Shown piece by piece: positions 22,101-33,807 of a stretch of DNA of 64,000 bases. This stretch comes from Endomychus coccineus (lineage: Eukaryota > Arthropoda > Insecta > Coleoptera > Endomychidae), in NCBI GenBank assembly GCA_958510875.1, contig OY294068.1, forward strand, positions 195,696,315 through 195,760,314. The letters are read 5' to 3'. The notes under the pieces were generated by a model, which was not told where the DNA came from, did not search any database, and was given only the letters and a program-made list of their open reading frames with translations. Position numbers and translations under genes: made by a program. Each line of letters starts with the position of its first letter. Position 1 is the first letter of the stretch.

Positions 22101-23263
22101 TATGTATATATCTATAACTATAAACTCGCGAGCCCCGCATTGTGGCATACATTTGCTGAAGCTGAAAACTACAATTTTTTGAAGAAAGAACCCAGCGACT
22201 ACTTGTCTCTGAAATTTGCCTAATTTGATCGGACTAGCCTGCATTCAATTCTCAATTGAATCATTTTGTCTATATGATAACTTCTCTTGTCTTTTACAGT
22301 CTGGAATTGTGATAAGAAAAATTATTATAATCCATTGCAGTTATCGGAATATAACAGTGTCTCCGGAGCTTATGCCATTCGCAAGTTTCCTCATTTAGGA
22401 TATTTCTTCAAAATGAAACATTTGCTATTCATTATTGGTTGATTGTTGGATATGATGTGTGTAAATTAAATGGAAGCCGAACGATTATCTACATTATTAA
22501 TGAGTAAAAACTACACCTCAGGTGACACATCGTTGAAATAATTGCGTGTACATGACGAAATTTTGTTCTAAGTTCTAGTTGTGAAAGTTTGTTTGCAGTA
22601 GTATCGTATCGCTGAGCAAACATTATTCACATAATGGAATGCTATGTTGTTCTTTGAATTATTTTCGAATCGTTACATGTTATCATTCGCTTAATTATCT
22701 TCGCCGTTGCGCAATTCAACTAATATTGCTTCGATGATTGATAAAATCTGATAGAATATAGGTCTTATCTTTCTGGTGCCTTGGAAGAGATTTCTTGACT
22801 GGTGGCTAGTTTGTGTTTGCTATTGCAGATCTATCGATTACACACAGTCTAGTACAGGTAACTGCATAAAACGCCTGTTAAGCTGTACTTTATCATTGAA
22901 TTCCTGAGAAAACAATCTATTATTTTCTGTTGAAGTATCTGGATAATACTTACTAATATTTGAATTAAACCGCCTAAAATATAAGGCACATCGTAAAGAC
23001 AATAATATACAAATACCGCACGGTCCCAACCATCCTCATCTTCCTCACTATTCCCACTCCCACTCGTATTGAATCAATCCTTACTGGTGATTCACCTCGA
23101 TGTGTACACCTGTTGGAGAATACGACCAGAGTACAAACCTACGCGTCTTTACCACAGCAACCAGCCGAGCATCAAAACACTGTTGACTGGAAATTCTTTC
23201 TCTCTCTCTCCCTCTTTCACTCTCTCTGGTGTTCACCGTCCAAACCCGGCGACTAGTTTTCCT
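22101..23263. other. Non-coding DNA with a CT-rich tract
   Basis: No recognisable gene. A pyrimidine-rich (CT)n tract lies at about 23195-23227. The rest is unique-looking AT-rich sequence. Confidence 0.45.
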
Positions 23264-23689
23264 TATAGTCGAGGAAAATTAACACAGAAATAGGCCAAAG
23301 GTTCAAAAACCTGTGCAGTAAGATGTATCGAGATGCTGTTTTTTGCATCCGATTCCTTGATGGATTTGCTCCATTTGCTCACTTTTTAAATCTTATACAA
23401 ATGTGAAACTGAATTTCTGCATCAAGTAATGCATTTTTTCATGTGCGATCTTAGGAGCAAATAAAAAAAATAATTTTTTGGTAACACATTGTGCATATCG
23501 ACCCAAATTTGTTACTTAGAGGTTTTCGGAGTCGCTGAACACGAATCTGATGACATAAAAACCGTATAATATATCTGGGGACCAGGAAGTTCTGGTTGCG
23601 AGGTTTTCTCGAAATTTGCTTGGAAATTGGACCGAAACGTTTACTCGGGGATTCCCGAGGTCGCTGAACATGATTCTGATACTGCAAAA

Positions 23690-24822
23690 AAAAACGTGTG
23701 GCACTCGGGGACTGCCGCGGTAAAGCTATTGCATAGCATTTTTCCTCAACTTATGCAATTATAATTATTTTTTTTTTAGATTTACGCAGTATTTTTTTTC
23801 TTCAATATTCATTCAAGTTTTTTCTTTAATATTAATTCAAGTTACACTTTTTGAGCGTGGTGACCGATAAGAAAACAAATTTATTTCTTTTATTGAATAA
23901 ATGAGAAGTTAATATCGTTTAAAATATTTTAATTATCTTACAATACATGTAGGTTATTCAGGAATTTGTTATCATTGAAACTATAGGTTTATGGTAACTG
24001 AATAACTGAAATAAGAGACATAAGTTTGAGACTTGATATCCTCTAAATATCTGGAAAATACCGCGTCAATGGTGGTCCCATATTTTGTTGTGGATTCTTA
24101 TGGATCATTATTCATTTTCAAATTCAATTTTTCCGAAAGAAAAGTTGTCAACCGCTCTGATTTTTTATCAGCGAAGTTGATGTTGAAATCGCCAGCCAAG
24201 ATAAGTGAAAATTTGATACCATTTGTACCAAGTATTTTCGACCCTTCTTCAGTGTACTCCAGTAAAGTGCGATGAATAAAATGCTCTACCTCGTCCAATT
24301 TTGGATTCGGAGAAATGTAAATTGCTACCATGACTATGTGTAGGCCATTTCTAAGTTTGCATAAGCACGCACAAATATCTCCAACAAATGAGCGCCTAAC
24401 ATTAACATCGCTAAAGTGTGCAATATTTATTTCAATATTCGGAGTCATAATATTAGAACATTATCATTATTTTGGTAAATAGCTACCCCACCTTTTGGAA
24501 CAGTATCTACAACAGTATATATACATGTATACTTACGGGGCACACATGCGGTGAGTGTGGCATTATGAAGATATGATAGATACCTATACACCTATATACT
24601 TTCTCACAAACAGCTGCTTACGTAATCGTCCGATTTCGGAGCAGCTCGTCTCGATCCGTGCGAGCTTCGTACAGTCGTACCATAAACATAGACGTTAAGC
24701 GAACGCTCGGCCGAGCTACATAGTAGGCGGAGTGGGGGGGTGTTAGGTTTTATTTTCGTTACGGAATTTCTTGATTCGGTCGCCGCGCTCAATGCCCGCG
24801 ATAAAAGCTATGCAATAGCTTA
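23690..24822 (-). mobile_element. Helentron-like element, copy B (antisense)
   Basis: In its own orientation it starts TTAAGCTATTGCATAGCTTT and ends with ACCGCGGCAGTCCCCGAGTG, then CCACACG and a T-run. The second copy (41659-43294) has the same ends. The outer host unit is cut inside an A-run: CTGATACTGCAAAAA on one side, AAAAATCCCACAATAC on the other, while unbroken units read continuously there. Insertion within short A/T runs without a long TSD fits Helitron-type, especially Helentron-type, elements. It carries only an endonuclease domain and no Rep or helicase, so it would be non-autonomous. The palindromic AGCTATTGCATAGCT start could form a hairpin. Confidence 0.7.
24020..24480 (-). pseudogene. 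Endonuclease (EEP) domain of Helentron copy B
   Basis: The minus-strand frame 24448-24098 encodes SDVNVRRSFVGDICACL, LHIVMVAIYISPNPKLDE and FSLILAGDFNINFADKK. GDFN is the metal-binding motif of the endonuclease/exonuclease/phosphatase fold, which in insects is found fused to PIF1-type helicases of Helentrons. A stop (TAA where copy A has CAA) ends it after NNDP. The sequence beyond the stop continues the same protein in frame to the YVSYFSYHKPIVS region. The N-terminal half of a full endonuclease is absent or unrecognisable. Confidence 0.75.
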
Positions 24823-25719
24823 AAAAATCCCACAATACATCTGGAGGTCAGGGTGACCTGGTTGTCTAAGTTGTCTCCTGGACATTTAGACGAGCGTTTA
24901 TGTAAATGCAACGAATTTGATTAGTCTGGGGTTTTTGGGGTTGCTGATCACGAACATGATGTCGAAAAATCCATATAATGTACCTGGGAACCAGGAAGTC
25001 CTGGTTGTGAGGGTCATCTACTGGTTTTTTCTTCGAAATTTTCTCGGAAATTGAATGCAAATGTTTACTCGGGGGTCTTCGAGGTCGCTGATATCGGAAA
25101 AATCCCCAATATACCTGGAGACCAGGGTATCGTGGTTACCTAGGTCATCTCTAACACAGGTGAATGAGTTTTCATACATAAAATTGGTTGTACGATGAAG
25201 TTGATGACTTTATATGTACGCGATATAAAAAATATGATAAGAATCGATCGACAGGGAATTGAGTTCTCATTAAAACGTATTGAATTTCATCATTTAGGAG
25301 TGCGTGAGTTCATGAATACGGTGATGAAAATATTTGTTAATTATGGTTCAATTTTCAAACAAATTTCGAGAAAACCTCGTGAATGACCCACACAACCAAG
25401 ACTTCCTGGTCCCCACGTACATTATATGGTTGTTCTGACATCATATTGGTGTTCAGTTACCCCAAAAACCTCCCGAGTTATCAATTTGGGTAGATTTTCA
25501 CAAGATATTACCGAATAGAGAATTTTTTCATTTGCTTTAAAAATTGCACATTAAAAAATGCATTTTTTCGATGCAGAAATGCAGTTTCTTATTTGTATAA
25601 GATTCAAAAGGTGGTCAAAGGGAGTAAATGCATCAAGGAATTTAATGCAAAAAACCGCATTTCGAGCAATCTTACTGCACAAGTTTTAGACCTAATATAT
25701 TATATTTCCTCGACTATTA

Positions 25720-26395
25720 TTATTTAGCTGACTAGTGTCACTCTTGGAACGTTCCCATATGGGAATGGTTGTAAAATGTGTAAGTATATGATTATTTAAA
25801 TTTAACTATGAAACAATTTTTAATCTTCAACTGTTTTCGCGCGGATGATACGAGAAGAAATGAAATTGATGTAATCTCAGTAATTTAGCAAACTAAAAGG
25901 GGATCAGTATTTCATTTGTTTCCTCTGGCGAGCCACCACTGCGAGGAACTTAAGAAACACGCTTTGAAGCCGTCACTTGTTTGTCGAATTAATTTTAACC
26001 AGGCGTAATTCCAACAGGAGAATTTGGTATAGTTAATGCGATTTTTCTCGTAGCGAGGATATATGGTTGAATTACGACATTTTAGGCGGAATATTTTCAA
26101 CGCCTAAGGCATTTAAGATAATATATCAGGCCACCTATATACATAAAACATTGCAATTTCAACTCAGGGGACCGTGCAGCCAATTAGCGTAATGTTCCTA
26201 AAGTTCAGGGGTATTTTTAATTTCCAGTTTCGAGCATAACGTCTAAATATGCAAATATCGCTCGCCTGGACGCCCTGCTATTTATAAAGATTGCATTCGG
26301 TTTATGGTCTCGCCTAAGAAAACTACGCTGCTTACGGGGTTATTATCACGTTCCCTTAGATATTCAACATTATTTATTGGTTTTAATTTAGACCA
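25720..26395. other. Non-coding DNA, no recognisable feature
   Basis: AT-rich, no protein-like frame, and no repeat found elsewhere in the window. A 62-codon antisense frame at 25912-26100 has no recognisable domain. Confidence 0.4.
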
Positions 26396-26399
26396 GCCC

Positions 26400-27600
26400 T
26401 AAAATTTAAGCTGTACAAATTTAATCATCGACTAAGTCGACGTGAACTTATCAAAAGTTAATGAGCACATGACCACAATGTTTTGATGAATGAATTGGAA
26501 ACGCATGGTGTAAAGGTAATAACACTAAATATATTTGTATCATACCTATCAAATCGCTACCAATATGTAATCAGCAAAGATGAATTAGGAAATCAGGTTA
26601 GATCAGATCAATTGAAAATATTCAAGGGAGTAGCTCAGGGATCAGTATTGGAACCTCTTTTGTATATATTATATAGAAATGACGTACCTAATTACCGGCC
26701 GGATAGTTCTAAATAGTTTGATGATGACTCATCGATTACACTTTCAGTTCCTCCCTCTGATGCACTTGACTTGAGAGTCTTAGACACTCTATTAAGGGCT
26801 CTTCGATAGCAACTGTGACGAAACACAGTAAGTGAAATCAAACAATGAAATTATACTAAAAAACTCTGTAGACTTCCTGAAATCTGTGCTGTATTGTATG
26901 CATGCAGGCTGAAAAGGTGACGAAATCTCTATCAAGGTACTAAGAACTATTCCAGTACTAGAAAATATTCAAGCCTCTCTGAATGTCCAGCATACGTTTG
27001 TCCAGTCTACTCTTAGATATGGAATAATGTGTTGGGGCAACTCGGGTGATGTCGACAGTGTGTTGGCACTTCAAACAAGATTTGTTGATTGTATATTTAA
27101 GTTGTCTCTGAGAGTAAGTTTTAAACAGTATTTTGTAGGGAATGGAATACTTACCTTACATAGTTCATATATTTATGAGGTAGTGAACTTTGTCTGCAAT
27201 AATCGCGAAATATTAATGGAATATTTAAAGAACACGATCATTACAGAAAGAATTAACTATAAGTGCAATAAATTGAAATATACGTACCTACAGAAAAACG
27301 TTGAGCTCACTATCCTGAAAATAAGCAATAAATTGCCTTTATCACTGAAAGAGCTGCCTAGTTTAATTTCGAAAAACAAGTTCAAAAAAGTACTGATTCA
27401 TGGAGCATATTATTCGTTAAATAATTATTTTACTGAATTGATATATATTATTTATGTGTGTAGATTTTGTATACCATTTTAAGCATATACTCACTGTATG
27501 AGATTTTTTTTTTTGAATTGTCAATCATGTTCTTAGGGTCTTGGATGTAATTTAAATAATGTAATTAACCATTCAAAAATTGAGGCTAGTAGAACAGATT
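26400..27600 (+). pseudogene. LINE relic related to the copy at 8.9-11.8 kb
   Basis: The 26483-26716 frame encodes LMNELETHGV, FVSYLSNRYQYVISKDELGN and FKGVAQGSVLEPLLYILY, matching the GVPQGS region of the LINE at 9908-11743. A decayed FDDDSSITL (for FADDTSLI) follows near 26718. The 27027-27482 frame begins MCWGNSGDVDSVLALQTRF and contains KYTYLQKNVELTILKISNKLP, the same C-terminal block as in the other copy. Frameshifts and stops lie between, the first catalytic Asp block is lost, and the FADD box has changed to FDDD. The endonuclease is not present. Confidence 0.85.
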
Positions 27601-27779
27601 GTGGTTTCAAATATTTTATAAACTGGGCTATTGCAAGTTTGTAGAATAATTTTACCAAATTTTAAACATACATTTTATTCTATTACATTATAATACCATA
27701 TTTTAATTAGCCCACTGAGAGTATATTTGTGATTTGATCTATTCACATCAAAGAATGAATTGAACAAATCGATCGATCA

Positions 27780-28620
27780 TTTATTTGTATTGAATTTGCT
27801 GTTGTAATCTGAGATTATCGCATAGCCACTTCAAAATAATGAATATAACTTCACTTCTTTGGGTTATCAATACGTCGAATAGACTTTGTCCATATTTCTG
27901 GTATTGCTTTTCCCAGTCTTTTTCTTGATTTGCACGCTGAACTACCATTTGTGTCAATGTGATTCCTCTAGTAGCTTTTAGTTGTAGCCAAATGTGTTCA
28001 ATATGGTCAGAAATGCAATGGTCAGAGGACGAGCGAAGCACTTTTTGGCCATATCTTTCAGTTGATGTATCAGCTACCTATATTGGTTTTGGACTTTTTA
28101 TTTTTACCAAGGTCAAGAACTGTGGTTTCAAGAATCTGTTATTATAATTCACATTTTTCTTGGGAGCGATTCTTGATCAGTATTGTAAATAACATTGTCC
28201 ACAACGATGGTACTAGTCTCAGTGCTAGACTGACCACAGTACCATTTGTGAAGATCCGTTTTTCGTCAAGATAAACAACACCGTAATTCTTCAGCTTAAT
28301 ATATTGATGTAAAAATTTCTTGTTCCACTGCCATAGCAAGTAACTTCATTAACCCACGTTGTGGATCACATCCTTACTGAATCTGAAGCCCATTTTCCTC
28401 CAAAATTGTCTAATGCGACGTTTTGACATCTTTGAATATCTCGGGTTCCAGAAGTTTTCCTTTCGATGTGTTGCTACACATATCATAAATAACATTGCAC
28501 ACTCAGTTGTAAAGCGTCAGCAACTCTGTTTGTAACGGCAGTGATAGGAAAATATGGCCCTCTATTTGCACGTTCTTCTTCACAGTAATCAATTAGTGTG
28601 GAGATAATTGGATGAATTAA
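27780..28620 (-). pseudogene. Tc1/IS630-type DDE transposase relic, antisense
   Basis: Reading from 28610 downward the minus strand gives YCEEERANRGPYFPITAVTN and RVADALQLSV, a helix-turn-helix-like N-terminus. Then come IRQFWRKMGFRFSKD and KNYGVVYLDEKRIFTNGTV (YLDE corresponds to the first catalytic Asp), and finally LRSSSDHCISDHIEHIWLQL, corresponding to SPDLNPIEHxWxQLK. It is the same family as the relic at 6400-6895 in the opposite orientation. The frame is broken at least three times and the middle catalytic block (MDNASYH type) is not clear. Confidence 0.68.
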
Positions 28621-28624
28621 TACT

Positions 28625-30130
28625 AGATGACAGTGACTTCAGCATTTTTGCAGCATTTTACACAGCACACGATGTAGATGTGGAAAGAATTACAGACCTG
28701 AAGAGATCTATTAAAATTAAGATTCACAGCGAATATAATATGATTTGTCAAGTAAATTTGCTATTTTATATCAGCAACAGCTCATCATCCCATTAGTGTA
28801 TTTCTATTCACACAATCCATTGATGTGAATGTACGTTTCTCACACCAAACATCAGAAGGATCATATTTTATTTGTTCGCGCCTCATGTTTTTATTTCAAA
28901 TGATTTACTTTCTCACGTACAATGCAATTGAAATCTTAAAACGGTTTCCGATGTGTCAGACAAGAGTATTGCGGATATTTTCATGCAAATCTGCCGAGTT
29001 TCATGTGTGTATGTACGCTTTTATGATTTATTATTTATTTTTGCGTGTATTTCTGTAACGTAACGTTGTTGGGCTCCAACCGACACTAACCAAATCCTGC
29101 CATATATCATGCTCCCACTTTCATATTGCACGCTTACTGCTTTTCATTCGCCAGCACAGGGGTTATGTCGTCATAAATGTCGCTTCAGTTACGCAATATA
29201 GTCCACTTCTGATACTTATCTTTCTCGACAACGAGGGGGCTGAGGTGGGGTGGACTCGCAGACCGTCTCTTTTATGCGTCTACTAAACTGTCATGTATCA
29301 CCTTCCGAGGAAACGTTCGCGATAACTTTTTTTATTGTAGTCGGAACGCTTTAATATTTAACCATAATAAACAACATTCCGGACATATTAAATTCTTCAT
29401 ATTGACATGCATGCGAAATTTATCGTCATTTCGCTCGAGATGCAAGTATTCTTATACTATTTTGCATTCTTTCGGTTCTTTACTATTTGTGAAGCTCTGA
29501 TAAATGAAGTGCACACCCGAAACACCCTTCGCACTGAACATAAACTGTTCCATCTGCATAACGTTCAAATACTTTACAAGGATTTTTAATGAATTATGGG
29601 GGACTTTACGTTATTTGCAAGCTTCGTTGAATGCGTTTTTTTCTTCCATTCACTATTCAGCATCGCCAGTGAAATTTTAATACCATGTTTAGCCGAATCT
29701 GAGTGTTTTCATTTCTTTGGTATTGACACAAATCATAACAATCTGCCTTACATGGCATGTTTAACAATAGAATGTTTAAATGGTTTCACAGATTTCGATG
29801 TCCTTCAAAAAGTGTATGATATTATTGGTTAGAAAATTTGTTTGATTCCATGTCTGGTGTTGTTAGATTGTGTTGTTGATGGGTTTCGAAATATTGTGGG
29901 CATTCGGATAATATACGTAGGTAATATAGGTAGGTTCCACTTGTTAACGTGATCGCAGGACGTAGCGTTTCCATCATTGACCAAATTCATAAGGTATCCA
30001 GATGTTATACGAGTATGTTCAATTCTCAGTCTCCGTATTATAATTTTGTCCCTTCTGTTCTATGCTTGTAGGTGAAGTGGCGGTTCGTGAGTTATGAAAA
30101 TGTTTCCATGCTGGAACAAATGCTTATGAC
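28625..30130. other. Non-coding DNA before the Copia fragment
   Basis: No family recognised. Short open frames at 28825-29058, 29407-29589 and 29596-29832 carry hydrophobic residues but no motif. No 5' LTR matching the 3' LTR at 32174 was seen. Confidence 0.4.
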
Positions 30131-30133
30131 TTT

Positions 30134-32155
30134 TTGTCGAAATTCGGGATAGACTGGACAAACTTTTTTTCTATTGATAGTGTTGGATACAGTGAGAATT
30201 CAAAAGGGTACCGTTTCATTCACCCTAAAACTAAGAAATTAGTTATTGAAAGAGATGCTGCGTTCCGCGAAAATGAATTCATATCTGATACATATGAAAT
30301 GTCAAGAGACATATTTTCAAAATTTGATGACAGTGATTGTCAACAACAGTCAGAATCTTTACAAATTATAGAAAGTATTGGAACTATTGTTGAAGAGGGG
30401 GTGTCCTCATCCTCATCATCATTATTATCAGAAAATATGTCATCAGGGAATGAACTTAAAAAAGACTTCACAGCAGATATCAATATTTCAACAGACGGAC
30501 AATCACAAACGGAGAATCTTGCGAAAGAATTTCTACGCAGGTCTACGAGACAAAGACAGGAAAATCGCAATATATTCAATTCGGATTTTGTTAACATTGT
30601 CAGCGATACTTTGTATGATCCTGATCCACAAACTCTTGAAGAAGCTTTGTCTTGTCCGAACTCAATGAAATGGAGAGGAGCTATGGAAGAAGAAATGAAA
30701 TCACATATTGAAAATGAAACTTGGTCTCTCTGTTCATATACTCCTAGCGAAAAGCCACTCAAAACTAAATGGATGTTTAAAACGAAACGCACAGCAACTG
30801 GAGAAATTGAAAGATATAAAGCCCGACTTGTGGCTAAGGGATATTCTCAGACTCCAGGTTTGGACCATGAAGAAACATTTTCTCCTGTAGTTCGTTACAG
30901 CTCTATCAGACTTTTATTGGCCCTGGCTGCAAAGTACAACTGGGAAATCGATCAAATGGATGTTGTCACAGCGTTTCTACATCCTAAGCTGAATGAAGAG
31001 ATTTACATGGAATTACCAGATGGAAGAATTTGTCAACTTCATAAAACACTATATGGTCTCAAACAATCAAGTAGAGCCTGGAATCAAGAACTTGATTCAG
31101 TCTTGAAGAGTTTGAACTTCATCCAATCGAAACACGATTCCTGTATATATCATAAGAACATCAAAGGAAATCAATTAGTCATAGCACTTTACCTTGATGA
31201 CTTATTGATATTCTCAGAAAACAAAAATGAAACGAAATCACTGAAAGAAGCTTTGTCAAAAGGATTCAAAATGAAAGACTTGGGAGAAGCACATTATTCT
31301 TTGGGAATGAGAATCATGAAGGATCAGAAAGGAACAATAAGTTTGGATCAAGAAAAATACATAGAAGATATTCTTTCAAAATTCAGTATGTCAAATTGTC
31401 ACGGAATGCGGACACCAATGGATCCTAATCAAGTTTTATCGAAAGAAATGGTACCCAAAACTAAACAAAAAAGATGTGAAATGGCAGGTATTCCATATCA
31501 GGAAGCTATTGGCAGCTTAATGTATGCTGCTCAATGCAGCAGACCTGATATTTCTTATGCGGTTGGGAAATTAGCGAGGTACTGTCAAAATCCTGGAAAA
31601 AGTCATTGGAAGGCCGTCAAACGGATTTTTAGATATTTGAAAGAAACCTCTCAATACAAACTGGTATTCGGAAAATTGGACGGTATGCAAGGATTTTGTG
31701 ACTCTGATTGGGCCGGGGATGTTGATGATCGCAAATCTACAGCTGGGTATGTATTTATTCTGAATGGTGGAGCCATAAGCTGGTCTTCAAGAAAACAGCC
31801 TACAGTAGCTCTTTCAACTACAAAAGCTGAATACATGGCTCTGTCTATGGCAACTCAAGAGGCTATATTTTTGAAAGAGCTTCTTCGAGAACTCATTCCT
31901 GATACACCAAGAACATTATCACTTTACTGTGATAACAAGGGAGCAGTGGATTTATGCAAAAATGGTGGCTACCGACCCAGAACGAAACACATAGATGTTA
32001 AGCATCATTTCATTAGAGAAGTTCAAGAAAAAGGCGATATTGAGATTAAATCTATCAGAACTCAAGATATGGTTGCAGACTGTTTAACCAAAGCTCTGAA
32101 TGGAGAAAAACTGAATTTCAATGTGGACAAGATGGGACTACAAGGATTAGTGTAA
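30134..32155 (+). CDS. Copia polyprotein C-terminal part (RT and RNase H), open
   Basis: Open for 673 codons but with no proper start: the first codon is TTG, and the first dozen residues do not resemble Copia, so it is the tail of a truncated polyprotein. Landmarks: [12 protein letters not shown] (17-28, end of integrase region); [11 protein letters not shown] (178-188); [20 protein letters not shown] (231-250); [11 protein letters not shown] (274-284, first catalytic Asp); YLDD (353-356, catalytic pair); [16 protein letters not shown] (461-476); FCDSDWAGD (521-529), [10 protein letters not shown] (561-570) and LYCDNKGA (597-604) of RNase [14 protein letters not shown] near the end. Catalytic acids appear intact. 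STTK replaces the common STTE, next to the catalytic Glu at 566. Cannot retrotranspose alone. Confidence 0.92.
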   Translation: MSKFGIDWTNFFSIDSVGYSENSKGYRFIHPKTKKLVIERDAAFRENEFISDTYEMSRDIFSKFDDSDCQQQSESLQIIESIGTIVEEGVSSSSSSLLSENMSSGNELKKDFTADINISTDGQSQTENLAKEFLRRSTRQRQENRNIFNSDFVNIVSDTLYDPDPQTLEEALSCPNSMKWRGAMEEEMKSHIENETWSLCSYTPSEKPLKTKWMFKTKRTATGEIERYKARLVAKGYSQTPGLDHEETFSPVVRYSSIRLLLALAAKYNWEIDQMDVVTAFLHPKLNEEIYMELPDGRICQLHKTLYGLKQSSRAWNQELDSVLKSLNFIQSKHDSCIYHKNIKGNQLVIALYLDDLLIFSENKNETKSLKEALSKGFKMKDLGEAHYSLGMRIMKDQKGTISLDQEKYIEDILSKFSMSNCHGMRTPMDPNQVLSKEMVPKTKQKRCEMAGIPYQEAIGSLMYAAQCSRPDISYAVGKLARYCQNPGKSHWKAVKRIFRYLKETSQYKLVFGKLDGMQGFCDSDWAGDVDDRKSTAGYVFILNGGAISWSSRKQPTVALSTTKAEYMALSMATQEAIFLKELLRELIPDTPRTLSLYCDNKGAVDLCKNGGYRPRTKHIDVKHHFIREVQEKGDIEIKSIRTQDMVADCLTKALNGEKLNFNVDKMGLQGLV

Positions 32156-32330
32156 TATTGCGTAAAGAGGGGGTGTTGGAAATTGTGTTATATAATATTG
32201 TTATATTGTTCTATGTACTGAGAATTACATGGTAACATACTAATGTTTTTGTAGTAGATCATCTAGAGAGTTAATGTAACATAATAATAAATAAAACTTC
32301 ACACGAAGATAAATATATTTTTCTACAAAC
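30150..32330 (+). mobile_element. 5'-truncated Copia-type LTR retrotransposon
   Basis: The copy contains the end of the integrase region, RT, RNase H, a polypurine tract (about 32162-32173) and a probable 3' LTR. Gag, protease, the integrase core and the 5' LTR are absent. Recognisable Copia sequence starts at about 30170 with [12 protein letters not shown]. Homology stops abruptly upstream, so the 5' part was lost or replaced. Confidence 0.88.
32174..32327 (+). repeat. Probable 3' LTR of the Copia element
   Basis: It begins TGTTGGAAATTGTG directly after the purine-rich AAAGAGGGGG and ends at TCTACA, giving the TG...CA ends expected of an LTR, with AATAAA inside near 32287. The right boundary is an estimate because no second LTR is present for comparison. 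Confidence 0.5.
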
Positions 32331-32467
32331 GCTTAACAAAGTAGCCTTTGACGCTTTCAGATTTCAACGCAAAGTTGACGTTTTCCGTGAAATGTCATTT
32401 TGTGACAGCATTTGCGCTCTAAAGCGGAAATATTTCGAAAACGCTCGCTTCTCCAACGTATTTCTGC

Positions 32468-33735
32468 ATGATGATTGATGATAGTGACAGTGAATTATCA
32501 AACACTCCTCCTGATGTAGCAGAAAGTGCAAAAATTGTTACTTTGAATCTCCTACCAGAGAAATCAAGGAAGAAATATGAATTACAATACGGTAAATTCA
32601 TGACGTGGTGCCAGTCGAAGAAGGTGAATAAGTATTCAGAAAACGTATTACTGGCTTATTTTGGAGAAAAATCATTGATTTGTAAGTCATCAACTCTTTG
32701 GTCTACGTATTCGATGATACGGACATGCTTGAATGTTAAAAATAACATCGAAATCAATAAGTATCCTAAACTTATCGCATTTCTGAAGAAACAGTCTGTT
32801 GGATATAAAGCGAAAAAATCCAAAACATTCACCACTGAAGATATTCACAAATTTTTACAAGAAGCGCCCGATGAAGAATATCTACTAAAAAAGGTAAATT
32901 TTAATATTTCATGCTCTTAGTAGTTTGAGAAGCGGTTAGTATTTTTTTGAATTTAGTGCAATTTGGTTAGCATAGACATTTGGAATAGCTATTAATTGCA
33001 GTTTTTTTATAGGTTATTCTAATTATGGGTATTGCTGGTGCCTGCAGGCGCGATGAGTTGGTCAAAATGGAGATTGGTGACATAGAAGATAAGGATTCTA
33101 TTTTAATAGTCCGAATTCCCGATTCAAAAACGAGAATAAGCCGTGTTTTTACGATTGTTGGTCATAATGAAGAGAATTCAGTTGATTATCTTTCAATTTG
33201 TAAAAAATATATTGCACTCAGAAAACATTGTCTGAATAACAATACTGTCCAACGTCTATTTTTACGTTATGAAAAAAGTAGATGTATAAAACAAGTTGTG
33301 GGTATGAATACAATCGGCAAGACTCCCAGTGACATTGCTGAATATTTGAAATTGCCCGAGCATAATTTATATACTGGACACTGTCTCCGACGAACCTCTG
33401 CTACTTTATTGGTGAATGGTGGAGGTGACCTAATACAACTGAAAAAACATGGTGGATGGAAAAGTAACAATGTAGCAGAAGGCTACATAGATGATTCAAT
33501 CAACAATAAGATTGAAACTACCAAGAGAATATTCTCAAGACCATCTACATCTCGTTCTGTAGATTTCCAATATTCGGGGGAATTAATGTTAGATGAATCT
33601 ACTGATCGTCCATCAGGTTCAGGAATAATAATTAAAGAGTGTCACAATTGTACATTCAATTTTAGTATAGTCAATGATAAATTAAATCAACATAAATCAG
33701 GAATTTATAAACTGTACTTGATGTACTTTTGTTGA
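32468..33735 (+). CDS. Two-exon tyrosine recombinase, Crypton-like
   Basis: Exon 1 is 32468-32893 and exon 2 33013-33735. The intron starts GTAAAT and ends TTTTTATAG, phase 0. The joined product is 382 residues and open. N-terminal half: a SAM-like core-binding domain (NLLPEKSRKKYELQYGKFM, about 29-47; VLLAYFGEKS). C-terminal half: phage-integrase fold with catalytic residues GACRRDEL (Arg 154/155), TGHCLRR (His 265, Arg 268), KKHGGWKS (His 288) and the nucleophile in AEGYIDD (Tyr 300). Such enzymes cut and rejoin DNA through a 3'-phosphotyrosine link. Cryptons are DNA transposons using this chemistry; domesticated relatives exist. It stands alone between a Copia fragment and a hAT relic. All residues are present, so it could be functional. 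Confidence 0.85.
32894..33012 (+). other. Intron of the tyrosine recombinase gene
   Basis: 119 bases, GT...AG, with a T-rich tract before the acceptor. Splicing joins LLKK to VILIMGIAGACRRDEL, giving a continuous helix with the usual family pattern before the catalytic Arg. The unspliced frame stops at 32918-32920. Confidence 0.75.
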
Positions 33736-33740
33736 ATAAA
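33735..33740 (+). promoter_or_regulatory. Poly(A) signal overlapping the recombinase stop
   Basis: AATAAA shares one base with the TGA stop (33733-33735). A T-rich tract follows. Such compact 3' ends are common in small transposons. Confidence 0.5.
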
Positions 33741-33807
33741 GCATCTAGTGTTTTTTCTTTTTTTTTTCTGAAAACTGCGTTTGTAGAAAAAATCTTGTGT
33801 GTATTTC

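Larger units (their letters stand above)
23266..25716. mobile_element. Long-inverted-repeat element of ~150-bp units, flanked by TA
   Basis: The tips are GTCGAGGAAA (from 23268) and TTTCCTCGAC (to 25714), each next to TA (23266-23267; 25715-25716). Inverted similarity extends over about 350 bp: the GTGCAGTAAGAT block at 23311 pairs with ATCTTACTGCAC near 25670, and AATCTTATACAAAT with ATTTGTATAAGATT. The interior holds repeated units of about 150 bp with GGGACCAGGAAGTTCTGGTT, a CTCGAAATTT block and CTCGGGG...GAGGTCGCTGA, at about 23500, 23650, 24930 and 25080, plus an inverted one at 25330-25480. I see no transposase. A Helentron-like element splits one unit (23686-24826). The structure suggests a foldback or large MITE-like element using TA targets. 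Confidence 0.75.
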
